Below, in pieces: positions 39,668 through 52,271 of a DNA stretch of 64,000 bases (positions within the stretch are counted from its first letter, which is position 1; every line of letters begins with the position of its first letter). Source of the stretch: Panonychus citri (Eukaryota > Arthropoda > Arachnida > Trombidiformes > Tetranychidae); contig NW_026515530.1 of NCBI RefSeq assembly GCF_014898815.1, forward strand, positions 310,001-374,000, in the 5' to 3' direction. The notes below the pieces were generated by a model. The model searched no databases and was not told the origin of the DNA. It saw nothing but the letters and a program-made list of their open reading frames with translations. Both the position numbers and the translations under genes were made by a program.

Positions 39668-42600
39668 AAGATGTTGATGAATTTAACAGGAGAAAGATGA
39701 ACATGATGATAATAATTATAACTGTAAATTCATTGAGAGATGTTAATTTCTGAATATGATCACCCTGTTCATCTTTAATGTCAGTTCCAGAAACATTTAA
39801 ATTCCTAATCATCATTTGTTTTTATCTTATATGATAATCAGTAGTTCCTGGTATTCAATTGCAATTGAATTATAATCAATCAATAAGAATGATTGAAAAA
39901 AATTTCTTTCCAATTTATTGATTTAAACGATAATTTCAATAATTATGATTAACCATTAATAATATTACCTATCGATGATTAAGTTTAATTGGCACAATTT
40001 AATATCATTGAACATTTTTCAATATCAAACTTTTAATGAATCAAACAACAATTTACTGTTCAATTTAATCAGTGAAATTGATACGATGATTATTAAATTG
40101 TAATCATTTGGATTATCTTACTTGATTGTAATTCTTGGATGTTAATGTTGATTAACTTTCTATTATTTTAAAACAATTGATTCAGTGAAAGACAATTAAC
40201 AATTTAATTGAATTGTTGATGAACCAGAAATCATGATCATCTAAAAATAACATCACTTAAATTGTTGATTAAACAACAATTACAATCTCAATGTCAAGTT
40301 TAAATTGAAAACTGAAAGTACAAACAATTAGTTAATCAATTACATGATAATCATTATCATTTCTAATGTAAATTAGTTAATTGTTTTCTATTAATAAACC
40401 AGCTATTATAATAATACAAATGTAACCGTGATAATTTAATTAAATCAATATTGATGATTACAAGTAAGTCACGATTAGTAAACTAAATTAACATTGATTA
40501 AGAACAAAAAAAAACGCTGATTATTAATAATTGCTAATCAACAGTAATCAATTAATTGTGATTAAGGTCACATAATAAAGTAAATACATAACTTTAACCC
40601 TTAACAACAATTTAAATTGTTATTAATAATGTTGTTGATTTGGACATTAACAAAAAACTGAATTTGAGAAACAAAATTTGTCAGTTAACTGAATCAAAGT
40701 TAACTAATTGTGATTAACAATCTTGATTATTAGTTTTCTCATGCAAATATTATTGTCCAATTAATTGCTTATCATTAACAATCAAACATAATGATTAAAA
40801 CGTGAATGATTAATCAAAATAAACCACAATTTAAATTTAGTTAATCTAGAGAGTAAAAAATTTAAAGTAAATTAATCAATTGCCACTCTATTTTTAATCA
40901 TTAACCACTAATCCAGTTGAAATCAGTGAAAATTTTATTTACTAAATTGTTGGGTAATCTGATACTTTAATTAGATTGAGAAACAATCAAGTTACAATCA
41001 AAATCTCACACTTTTCATGAATATAAATGTTATTATGTTGACACTTAAAATTAACTGTTGAAGAAATTAATTGTTACAATCAAAATATACTTCTAACAAC
41101 AATCAACATGATCCACTTTCAATTGTCTATCTCATTGATCACGCCAATCAGTTAATTGTAATTAAAAAATTGTTTACTGTCAATTTCAAGTGAATTAAAA
41201 ATCAAAGTTAACTTTTTAACCTTCAGCAAAGTTATAAGATAATAACTCATCATGATTAGTAAATTGTAATTAAAGATTTAATATATTTATATGATTTTTG
41301 GATTAAAACAGTGACAATTAATTGGTATGTTGAGAATCAGTTAATTGCTAGAAGCAAATTAATTAATTGTAAGCTTAAAACCAAATTTTCGCATCAAAAT
41401 TAATTTTCTGTTTTTCTTTTCAACTCTTTTTTACGGAAAAAAGTAAAAGGTTATTAATCTATTAATCTTTAATCACAATCAACGATTAAAAATAAATTAT
41501 CATTATTTTACCTTCGTTAATCAGTTAAATCAGTTGATGATCCATCTTATATCTTAATCATTTTCATCTAATTTCAAACTTTCTCCCAAACAATTTAATC
41601 TAATCAACTGAGTTGCATGTTACCCTGAATTGACCCAGTAAATGATTAACATGTTGATTGTTGCAATTAATAGTTACGATTATGATTATTCATGGATTTA
41701 AATTGTTTAAATCTATGATTAGCTGATTGTAATTAGGTATCATTAGGTAAATGATTAAGTCACGTTCAAGTCAAAATATACAAGAAAAAACTAACAACCT
41801 TATTAATTGTTGACAATTTAATAAATTTTTCTTCATTGTTTTGGTTAATCCACCAAAGTGATTAACCTTTTTTTTTATTTGATTAACATGATAATGTCAT
41901 TTGTTATTATTGTTGTTAAGTTAATTGTTGTATTAACCTTAACATTGAATAAATAATGTTCAATATTGTGATCCAGTGAATTACAATTAAATTGTTGACA
42001 ATTAAGCATTTTTTTTCAATTTTTATTTACTGTTTAATTTGGTTGAATGACCTTAATCATTAAATTAAATTGTGTTTACAATAATCATCATCATTGTGAT
42101 AATAATTAAGGAAACCATTTGAATTAATTGTTGTAAAAGCAAAAACAAAACAAAATTTAAATCAATTTTCAATCAGTTGCCATTGATTATGTTTACAATT
42201 AATAAATTGTTTCCGGGAGACAATTACATTTGATTACACTTGAGGCTTTATAATTAAAGGTCACAAACTTGATTGGTAATAATTGGTTCCAATTAATTGT
42301 GGCGATGATTGTTCAGATGGATCCGTGATTAATCAGCTGATTAAGAACTTTAATCACAATTAAAGTTGATTTAGTTTTGCAATCAGAACGAGAAACGATT
42401 TACAATTATTAATTTGCATAGTTTAATCAACGATAAATTGTCAATGATTAACCTTAAATTGGAAAATTTTGAAGGTTAATTTGGTTAGTTTAAGTTCCTC
42501 TGGATGGTTAATTGTTTGCTTAATTGTTTGACATGAATTTCATTAAAATTAGGATAACAATTAATCTTGAGAGCATCAGAATATTAAATGTTGGGCTTGG

Positions 42601-42991
42601 CTTTCCAATAATTAAATCAGATAATTAAGGTTAATTTTTGTTGAGAAGTTAAATCAACTCTTAACATAGGTTTGGTTAGCGATCAATTTGATTAGGAATT
42701 AAATTAATCAATTCCGAAATTTTTTTTCTTTACCTTTTTTGGTATCATGTTAACACGTAATAAATCAATCAGGACAATTAACAATCAATCAGTTAGTTTT
42801 TGATACATTAATTTAGATAATATTATGTGAAGTGTTTGATTGCTGATCGTTTTAGTGGTGAAATTTAGAGAATCCAAAATTAAATCTAATTGTTGCGAAA
42901 AGTAAAATTAACCATTTTGATGAATGAACTCATAAGCCAATCAACAAAACGATCGATTTCCAGTTAATTTTTTAGTTTTTCCTCGTCGGAA

Positions 42992-43415
42992 GCCATAACT
43001 GCCGCTCATTGCGTGGAAAATGTCGCCCCAACTGATCTTCTTCTTCGTCTTGGTGAATATGACATCTCCCACGAAGACGAACCATTCAACCACACTGAAC
43101 GAAGAGTCCAAATAATTGCACCTCATCCCAAATTTGATCCACGAACCTTTGAATATGATTTGGCACTTCTCCGTTTCTACGAACCGGTCACTTTCCGTAA
43201 GAATATACTTCCTGTCTGCATTCCCGATGGTAGTAAAAGTTATGTGGGTCGGAAAGCGACGGTAACCGGGTGGGGTCGATTGTACGAAGAAGGACCTTTA
43301 CCCAATACAAACATTTCGTCTCCACTGGAATATCCTCAGATTCATGTGAAGGAGATTCCGGTGGACCTTTGGTCAATAGAGGAAAACGGTCAATGGAACT
43401 TAATTTGAATCATTT
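42992..43415 (+). pseudogene. Truncated copy of the filzig-like protease catalytic exon
   Basis: Positions 42992-43309 match 48682-48999 almost perfectly; by eye only two differences, both near 43212-43216. They cover the His (codon at 43007) and Asp (codon at 43157) parts of the catalytic triad. After CCCAATACA the copy jumps over about 80 bp and resumes as a more diverged version of 49082-49205. There an indel throws the GDSGG segment out of frame, so the frame ends at 43408 after WNLI. The start is abrupt, with no acceptor, no signal exons and no R|IVGG activation site. It cannot make an active protease. It could be a segmental duplicate or a partial gene-conversion product. Confidence 0.85.
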
Positions 43416-45139
43416 CATCCAATTTCAACAGTTTAACAATTTAATTAACCAAATTGGAGACTATGATTAAATTAGATTCCGATTTTTTTTCTCATTTTTT
43501 CCAAAAAAAGAGTTGAGACCTAATAAGTGAAAAGAAAGAGAAAATTCAATTAAATTGGAAAAATTGAGAAATTAGAGCAGCCCAAGTAGTTAATTCCTTT
43601 GGAAGCTTGAAAAATTAATATTGATCAAATTGGAATCTAATTACAACAACAATTAGAAAATAAATCAACTCATCCACGTGTTGATCAATCAAAACAACTT
43701 TTGGTTGAATGAACAGTATCTCCATCTGATGAGAAAATTATGTAACAGTTGATTATTTTGAAGCAAAAACTAATTACAATCACAATTAAATTGATTCGAT
43801 GGTTAAGATTTTTGATTAGCAAGAAATTCATGGTTAATAAACTTAACTGAATCTTAAAGTAACTCTTTTTTAGTCTCTCGCGAATCAATTGATTGCGATC
43901 AATAGTCTAATTAAATTTTCCTACTCACGTATTCATCTGATGAACAATCAGATAAATTGCAATTAAAGTGATTACCTGTTTAATGTTTAATTCCAATGAA
44001 CATGAAACAATTTAACCTTGATGAACATAAATCCGGAATTTGAAGCAAGTGATTACTCAAAGTAATCAACGATAACCATAAAAAATTGATGATGATTAAA
44101 GTTATGATAATATAACAAGTAAGATGTCTATCTATCTATTGTGATTAACTAATTGTTCAATCGTGTAACCATTGCAAATGAATAAATTATCAGGTAATAA
44201 ACAGTTGAACAATAATATCCTCTTATTGGTTGATCTTTGATTCGGTTAATTGTTCACTGAATATTCCGGAAGAGATTAGAGGAAGTGAAGAGTGAGAGTG
44301 ATTAAGAGGAAGATGATTATGATTAGGGAACACAATGGTTATCCTATTACCTTTTACCTGAACCTTGTTTCTTACCTGGTCTTTTATAAGATAATCATGT
44401 TCATCTGAAGATGATGATCAATATAAACAACCAGTTTTGTTTTATCAATGAAAAACAGGATCATCATCATGAACCTGATGATTTATTGGTTAACTTTTGG
44501 TCAAAATCAGATGATTATTATTATCGCAATTGAGGAAATATTAACAACAATTAGAGATGCATCAGTTTGGAACACAATCAAATCTCATATTGACCGTTAT
44601 AATTGATTAGAAATACAGGTAAGAAAAACTTTTTTTTTCTTCTTTTTCTTTTCCAAAGTCCAATGAACTTGAAAGTTGAGAAATGAAAAAGTTCTGACCA
44701 ACAGACTGACCATTATTTTGCTATTCGAAATTTTCTCTTCTCTTTTGTCTTTTCATCTCTAGAATTTAAATTCAGGGTGATTGAATACTTCCATCTCTAA
44801 CTAACCTTGATATTGGAATAAAATGAATATTGATTTACGAATCAAGAATAATTTGATTTCTATTGAAAAATCAATAGTAATTGGAAACTTTTTCCAATTC
44901 AAGGTCTTCAGGATTCAGTTCAATCACCCTGTATGAGTGAACTTTCCAATTAACAATTATAATTAACACTGGAATTATAATTAAGCTACAAAATCGAATG
45001 GGAATCAGATTAACGGTAAATGAAAAATTTTCTTCAATTTTTTCGCCTTAAATTGGGATCTAAATGATTTTCGAATGGAAATTATTACATCTAAAGTCAA
45101 TACTCGGGAATGTTGACACGGAAGATGAGACTTTATCAT
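43416..45139. other. Intergenic region upstream of the filzig-like gene
   Basis: No gene seen. AT-rich with TTAATTG words. The open frame at 43685-43888 (-) is hydrophobic low-complexity without support. Confidence 0.5.
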
Positions 45140-45280
45140 CCTCATCTTCATCGTCTTCATCATCCTCCCCTTTAAACAACCTCTTCAGTTGATTTCAAGT
45201 TCATCTTGTTGAGGGTGGGTTAACATTCAGAGTTTTCTGTATCTCGATTTGGTTTTTTCTCCATCAAATCAGGTTGGTTC
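45140..45280 (+). promoter_or_regulatory. Promoter/5'UTR block of the filzig-like gene, conserved with 34515-34690
   Basis: Contains in order TCATCATCC, CCCCTTT, CCTCTTC, GTTCATCTTGTTG, GGGTTAACATTCAG (45217-45230), CTCGATT and TCCATCAAATCAGGTTG (45260-45276). The left paralogue has the same elements in the same order on the other strand. The ATG lies about 490 bp downstream. Confidence 0.6.
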
Positions 45281-45330
45281 TTCTTCCTCTTCTTCTTCCT
45301 CATCTTCTTTCTCTCTCTCTCATCATCATC

Positions 45331-45334
<4 letters not shown>

Positions 45335-45362
<28 letters not shown>
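45335..45362. repeat. (TC)n microsatellite in the 5' region of the filzig-like gene
   Basis: About 14 TC units, some 410 bp before the ATG at 45771; positional counterpart of the AG run at 34367-34397. Confidence 0.95.
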
Positions 45363-45365
<3 letters not shown>

Positions 45366-45770
45366 CTCCCATTCTCTCATCATCTTCTTTATTTTTCCAC
45401 CAAGTTACTTTTTCCTCAGTTATGATTCCAATTCATCTCAAGTATTAATATCCAAAAATTGTCCAACGTGTTTATTTACCGTTCGTTGGATTAGTTAATC
45501 AGTTAATCATGTTACTAATCCAATCTCCCAATGACAGTTAATCAATAAATTTATTTATCCTTTTAATTGTCACCAGGATATTTAATCGTGAAACAAATCA
45601 AAGTGCTTTCAATCTCGTTCCTTTGCCAATAAGTTAAAAGTTTCAATTGTTTACAAAAAAACAACAATAAACTCAACAATTAAACTAACCAACCAGTGAT
45701 ATTAACATATCTCACTCTCTATTTTATGTGATTAACCATTAATTGCAAATTGAAACGACAAGATTAAAAC

Positions 45771-48700
45771 ATGATTAAAGTACAAGTAAGTGTAACAATT
45801 AACAATTTAATTTTTCTAAATCACTTTCAAATGACAGACAAAATCCAATCTTGTACATTGTAAAAAATTGAACAACAATTGAAACAGAAAATTTTCTCAA
45901 TCAGTGTAAATCAATTTCTCCATGTTAATTGTTCCCAATCATTTTTAATTCAGTTCTCTAATTGTTAATGTGTAAAGTAAAATAAAAAATCAATTTAACC
46001 TCAAGGGTCAATCTAAACACTAACCTGTCTTGACTTCCGTTACTTTCATGGTTCCTTGACCGTTTGATAACTTGTCACATCACTAATCATCATTATCGTT
46101 TACAATCAAATTGTTGTTATTGATCATTTGTCAGAGTAATTTAAATCATCAGGAAAAGATCATCATTATGTTAATTGTTGTTTATTTGTCATTGTTTTAG
46201 TATTTCTTGTCTTCATTGTGCCTCATTGAGTTAATTAATCACATTTCAACGTTGAACAATCAACTGAATGTAATTAACTCATAGAAAGAGTAGTTAACTC
46301 ATCTAATTTAAGAAATCACAACAAATCAAGTTAATTGATTGTGATAATTAGATTTTCAGAGTTAATAGTTTTCTCCCATTTAATATCCGTAAACGTCAAC
46401 AAATCATTGAAAGAAAATTAAATTTTCCAGAATTGATTGACAATCTAAACTTTAATCACTTGATTGTTTGAACGATTATCATGCTAATCTAAATTAACTA
46501 ATTATCGTTTTAATTTCGTTCTTTGTTTTCAGTTATTTTTGAGCTTTTCCTTGATTCTTATAACCTTTTCATCAGTTGGTTTGTGTTCATCATCAGCTGA
46601 TGATGTTTCCTCATCATCGACAGTTCCTTTATCATCTAGATCATCATCTTTGTCATCTAAACGATTTCTTCAATCATCTAAACCAACAACCACAACAATT
46701 AACTCTCATCCACCAGGAAATTATGGTTCACCACCTTCTAGAACAGCAAACCCACCCTGGCATCTTCGAAGAGGATCGAGTTCTAATTCATATACAACTC
46801 GAATTACCAATGAACCATATTCACATTTAAAGAAAGGTAATTGAGTAAATTTCTCTTATTTCGATTAACTTAAACTCGTAATTAACTCTTGAAAATTACT
46901 TTTGATTATCTAGATTATCTTCGTTATTATGTAGCAGAATATTCTGATCCAAGATCAATTCGACCCTTGACCTGTCGATCAAATGAAGGTACAATCGGTG
47001 TCTGTATGTTTTCCTTGGCCTGTCGTCATGCTAATGGCCGACCGATTGGACTTTGTAAGGACACAATTTATTCGGGAAGTTGTTGTCAACTTCCCGAATC
47101 TGTTGGAACCTCTGATCCACATGGTGTTCCAGTGATTCCGGAGGTTGAAAATTTCCTCGAGGTTTCAATTTCAGGTGAAAAAGGTTCAACTTCACCTAAG
47201 GTTCCAACATCGTCCACTTCACAGTCTCCACCATCATCACCATCACCATCGCCATTATCATCATCTTCACCTTTACCCCTTTCATCACCAATCCCTACGG
47301 TCACACAAGCAACCACCTCATCAACCACAACATCAACCACGACCACAACCACAACAACCACAACAACAACAACTCCCGTTCCAACTACAATATTGGTCAA
47401 CAATCAACCGTCAACAATTGTTTCCTCGATACCACCTTCGCCCTCACCCTCACCCTCACCTTCATCTCCACCACCTCCACCTCCACCATCCCAATCCCCA
47501 TCAACCCAACAATCAGCACCCACAGAGTCAAATATTGTTACATCCTCACCGTTGGTAACCACAATTGTTACAACAGTTTCCTCTTCATCTCCTTTAATTA
47601 CCACCTCAGAATCACCACCAACCCAAACAAGTTCAGAATCTGATGGTAAGTTAAATTGTTCATCTACTATAGTTGATTAATTTCCTGTTTCCAATTAGTC
47701 TAATTTTCATCTATTATCTTTCCAAATGAACAATTCAAACTTTTCCCCGTCACCAATCAACCCAATTTTTAATTGTTTAGTTTTCTTATTAATTCTGCTT
47801 AAAATCCTTCCCTAGGTGGAGAGCCAACTAGAAACGATCCAATTTATTTGATTGAAAATGGACCAGCCTCATTTGGAACCTCACCACCGCCTTCAATTAT
47901 CCCTTACTCGGCCTTACCTGAATCCACCAGTGCCAAAGTTGATCCACTTGATGGTAACAACAATTATCCAATTACCCCTCGTCCTCGACCTTCATCACAA
48001 TCAATCATCAGTCAAACTGCCAATCCATCAATTGAAATAGTTCATTCAGTTGACTCTATTGTTAGTGTAAATAACGGATTACCCATCAATTTGAATACTA
48101 CCCTGTACACTGTTGGTTCATCGTCTTTATCTTCATCACCTTCAACCTACTCTTCAACTTCATCAATCAATCTTAGTGAATCAACCGTTAGCCAATCAAC
48201 AACACAATCAATTTCCAGTCCTCCCGTTTTATCATCAAAACCATCAACCAGTTCAACGATATTGGAAGGTCATGTTACTAGTACCGTTATTAAATCTTCA
48301 TCTTCATCTTTACCACCATCGTCCTCCTCAATTCCACCTTCAACTTCAGTCTCTCCTTCAACTACTCCTTCAACAACCACCACCACAACAACAACCACAA
48401 CCACGACAACTCCATCGCCACCACCGTCGAGCACAACGTCCAAAATTTACACACTCAATAGATTTACCTCTCCATCAACTGTTGCCCCAAAAAACAACAC
48501 TAATCTTCCGGGAATTAAATCGATTTGTGGCCGTAAAATGAACGGACCAGGACCAACTGCTCGAATCGTTGGCGGATCTCAATCGTCTTTCTCTGAATGG
48601 CCTTGGATGGTTTCAACCCGCCAGTGGAAGAAAAATGCTTTTCTCCACAAATGTGGTGCTGCTCTTCTCAATGAATATTGGGCCATAACTGCCGCTCATT

Positions 48701-49293
48701 GCGTGGAAAATGTCGCCCCAACTGATCTTCTTCTTCGTCTTGGTGAATATGACATCTCCCACGAAGACGAACCATTCAACCACACTGAACGAAGAGTCCA
48801 AATAATTGCACCTCATCCCAAATTTGATCCACGAACCTTTGAATATGATTTGGCACTTCTCCGTTTCTACGAACCGGTCACTTTCCGTAAGAATATACTT
48901 CCCGTTTGCATTCCCGATGGTAGTAAAAGTTATGTGGGTCGGAAAGCGACGGTAACCGGGTGGGGTCGATTGTACGAAGAAGGACCTTTACCCAATACAC
49001 TTCAACATGTGGACGTTCCCGTTATAACAAACCAAGAATGTGAGACGATGTACCGACGAGCAGGTTATCTTGAAGAGATTCCAAACATTTTCATCTGCGC
49101 TGGAATGTCCTCGGGCGGAAAAGACTCATGTGAAGGAGATTCCGGTGGACCTTTGGTCATAGAGGAAAACGGCCAATGGAACTTGATTGGAATCATCTCA
49201 TGGGGAATCGGGTGCGCTCTTCCTAATCAACCAGGAGTCTACACAAGGATAACTGAATTTTCCCGTTGGATCCATCAAATTATCGCTTATTAA
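45771..49293 (+). CDS. flz: Filzig-like secreted serine protease
   Basis: Trypsin-like protease of the arthropod filzig/Stubble group, which act on cuticle and apical matrix. Exons: 45771-45785 (MIKVQ), 46533-46836, 46914-47645 and 47816-49293; all phases match, 842 aa. The signal peptide spans the first intron (MIKVQ + LFLSFSLILITFSSVGLC). Next are a SSADD acidic/Ser tract, ANPPWHLRR and EPYSHLKKG. A six-Cys module follows (CRSNEGTIGVC, then CRHANGRPIGLC, then SGSCC), and a long Ser/Thr/Pro mucin-like linker with poly-Thr. The catalytic domain opens CGRKMNGPGPTARIVGG, with the activation cleavage at R|IVGG. Triad: His in TAAHC (codon 48697), Asp in YDLALLRF (48847), Ser in GDSGGP (49141). 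The Asp at 49123, six residues before the Ser, predicts cleavage after Arg/Lys. The domain is very close to the filzig family over its whole length. Confidence 0.93.
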
Positions 49294-49568
49294 CTCTCTC
49301 TCTCTCTCAATTAATTTATTATTTTCTAATTATTCTCAATTGTTTTTGGTCAACGACAAATACCCGCCGACAATCAATATGATTACTCTTAACACACAAC
49401 TTAAACATCGTGATATAAATTATTGTAAATTGTTAACGAAATTGTTATAACAGTAGATCTTAAAAGTAACTTTTTTTTTAAATTAATAGTTAATCAACTA
49501 TACATTTTTATGAAAAGAAATTAAAATATATTGTTAATATCATTTTAATTGTTGGTAAATTGTTTCTT

Positions 49569-49606
49569 TTTATTTAATCGATATATGAGAATTTCTATTA
49601 AATAAA
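49569..49606. promoter_or_regulatory. Facing polyadenylation signals of the filzig-like gene and the septin
   Basis: AATAAA on the + strand at 49601-49606 lies 308 nt after the protease stop. AATAAA on the - strand (TTTATT at 49569-49574) lies about 350 nt after the septin stop. Used together, they would make the two 3' ends overlap slightly. Inferred from sequence and position. Confidence 0.4.
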
Positions 49607-49926
49607 ACACAGAGAGAAAAAGAGGAAGATGATTTCATGGAAATAGGTTGTTGGCATTTCGGAAGATATTATGACTTTATATAAGCAGAAGTATAAAGCA
49701 ATTAATTAATTGTGATAATATAATAAAATTAGAGTAATCAGACTAATAGTTATACTTTCTGTCAATTAAATAGACAAAATGGGAAAAGAGAGAAAAAAAA
49801 ATCTTAAATATGATTGGGTTTTTTTTGCTTCACATGCTTTTCTATCCAAATGACAAGAGTTTAGAAAATTGTTGTTGGTTGATTGTTGGTTGATTTTCTT
49901 GACAATTAAAAAGATATGAGAGTGAA

Positions 49927-52271
49927 TTACTTTTTCTTGCTCTTTCCCAAGGTGAGTGTTGAACTCAAGCTTGTTGTGCTTTGATTAATGTTGGTTGTCG
50001 CTGATAGAACACTCGTTTTCTTCTGATTGAAGGCTTGTAAATCTTCTTCGAGTCTTCGACGCTCCTCTTCGACCCTTCTCTTTTCTTCTTGATGATATTT
50101 CTTCAATGTATCATATTTAGTGTGAAGTTCATTCTTCAATTGTTCAAATTGACCTTCTCGCTCTCGAACTCGGCAAACAAAACGTTGGCGAATTTCCTCT
50201 TCCTTCTTCTTGATTTCGGTGAGTTGGATATTCCTTCTTGCTTCATATGTTTCCTATTATTTGATGGAAACAACAAAATAATTTGGTAAGAAAACAATTT
50301 ATAGAAATTTCAATTATCACAAACATTAGAAACAATCAATTAAAGGGTAATCAAGAGAGACCAGTTCACAATTAACGGTTCATCTTCTGTTCTCTTTCTA
50401 TAGTTATGATTGAATCTAATTTCTCTAATTTCCAACTAGATCATCATCTTATTTATCAGGCAATTCAGGTTAAGATTAACTAGTTTTTCAAGTTATCACT
50501 GTATTGATAGAGGTAAAATTAAGGAGAAAATAATAGTTGCCCCTTATACATGGTGACCTATGCTTAGCTAAGAAGCTTAAACATGTCTAAATTTGCCTTC
50601 GAGTTAAAGATTTTTATTTAATATGCCGTTAGCATTAAACCGGTAATAATTAACTGTTAACTAGTCAAGAAGAAGAGACTATCTAATTTGATGGTTGTCT
50701 CAAAAAGAAAAATTAAAAAGATGGATAAATTAAGATAATCGTGTCAACCAGGATCCGACAATAATTTACTTAAGCGATAATTAAATGTGATGCGCTCAAT
50801 TTGTGATCCCGAAACTATGAAAACACCCCTGAAAACCTCAACTAACACTGATTTCATTTGTAGATAAATTTTACACATCAATCATGGTAAAGTGGAAGAG
50901 ATTTTTTTTTGCTGATTCTATTGATAAATTGTGAACAATTTACCTGGAATGTTGATGCTTTAGCTGTATCAACCACATCACCGAAACCCATTTCCTCAAG
51001 TCGAGTTCGTCGATAAACTTCATAGTGTTTGGTCTGAGTTGTTTCTCGAAGATCCTCCATGTTGATTCTTAACAGCATTTCTCGTAGTTTAACAAAGTCA
51101 CAGTGATTCTCATTTTCAACTATAGAAAATGGATCATTACAAAAAAGGAAAACATAGGAAATAAAAAGGAAAAGATTAATCATTTATCAATAAAACAATA
51201 ACCATCAGGTTTAAATTGAATTGGATTATTAATTAATCAGCTTACCTTGTACTGTTCCCCATGGATATTGTCGAGCTCGAACTTGCTTGTTACCAAGTCT
51301 GACAAAATCGTGACTTGCGACAACAGCAAAAGGTAATATTCCGTTGGTTTGTAAGTTGTTTTCAGCAATTTCAGGATCATCGGTGGGAAAATTGTAGATC
51401 TGTATTCCATTGGTGATTATTTCAGCCATAATTTTTGATCTAAGTTTACTCAATTCATTCTTGGTGATTATGTCAGCTTTGGCAATGATGGGAATGATAT
51501 TGACTTTACTATCCAATTGTTTCAAAGTGATTAAATCAATCGCTCGAAGACCATGACCAATGGGTGAGATTAAATAGAGACAACAGTGAATCCTTGTATC
51601 TTGGCTTGATAGGTTATTACTTCGGTGAATTTTCAACTCTTCCTGTAAGTATCTTTCAAATTGGCTGTCAATGTAAGACACGATACTTTTATATGACTCT
51701 CCTAATGATGATAGAACCGAAAACAAAACAGGAAATGGAATAAATTGAAAGGAACACCAAAAATACAGACAGAGGGAGAAAATGGAAGAAAAAAAGTCAA
51801 AGACATAATTAGATAACCGGCAAGAAGAAGAAGAAAAAAATACAAAATAGAATAAAAATCCACAGGCTTAGAGAAAAAAGAGAAAAAAGAGAAAAATACT
51901 CCACCTTTGTTAATTTGATCACCGAAACCACGAGACTCAACAATAGTCAATTTGAGTTTAATCTGTTTCTCCTGTAGCTCATGGGTTTGAACATGAAGCT
52001 CAACCGTCTGAGAATTATGAGATTTAGTTGAAACATCCGGAAATTTAGTATTAAAAAGTGAATCAATTAAAGTTGATTTACCAACACCAGTGGCACCCAA
52101 AACCAATACATTGAACACAAAGCCTTCCCTTATGGTTCGGTTAACATACTGTTCAGGCAAAGATTCAAAGCCAACATAATCCGTTGGAGATAAATTACGA
52201 ATACCAGATAAAGTACCATTGGAATTACCATTAGATTTAATTAAATCTTCTTTCTCACCAGAAACAGTCAT
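49927..52271 (-). CDS. Septin, SEPT6/8/11 group
   Basis: Filament-forming GTP-binding cytoskeletal protein acting at the cortex and in cytokinesis. Four - strand exons: 52271-51905, 51701-51246, 51119-50944 and 50253-49927; phases match, 441 aa. The lead-in YVGFESLPEQYVNR is followed by the P-loop GATGVGKST at residues 59-67. The G3 position reads ESRGFGDQ (residues 112-119) where the family normally has DTxGxGDQ. G4 AKAD is intact. Septin-unique parts include RARQYPWGTV, HCDFVKLREMLLR and HYEVYRRTRLEEMGFGD. Exon 4 encodes a C-terminal coiled-coil (about 70 aa, KKEEEIRQRF onward) and a Ser/Thr tail ending GKSKKK. The group assignment follows the overall match to Drosophila Sep2-like proteins. 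It is divergent from the RGS gene. Confidence 0.93.

Larger units (their letters stand above)
34691..42991. other. Gene-poor region between the two paralogues
   Basis: About 8 kb with no supportable exon, RNA gene or transposon. It is very AT-rich and saturated with TTAATTGT/ACAATTAA-type words, plus GT (38989-39016) and TC (39641-39667) microsatellites. There is one isolated TAGATGGCGAGAC word near 38932-38944. It could hold distal regulatory DNA for the flanking paralogous genes, but nothing in it proves that. Confidence 0.55.

Noticed and set aside
43013..43408. A second active serine protease gene
   Set aside because: Lacks the signal exons, the activation site, an in-frame catalytic Ser and the C-terminal strands; called a pseudogene.
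47086..47604. Valine/Gly-rich antisense frames and a His/Pro-rich + frame in the protease linker
   Set aside because: Produced by the ACC/TCA repeats of the mucin-like linker read in other frames.
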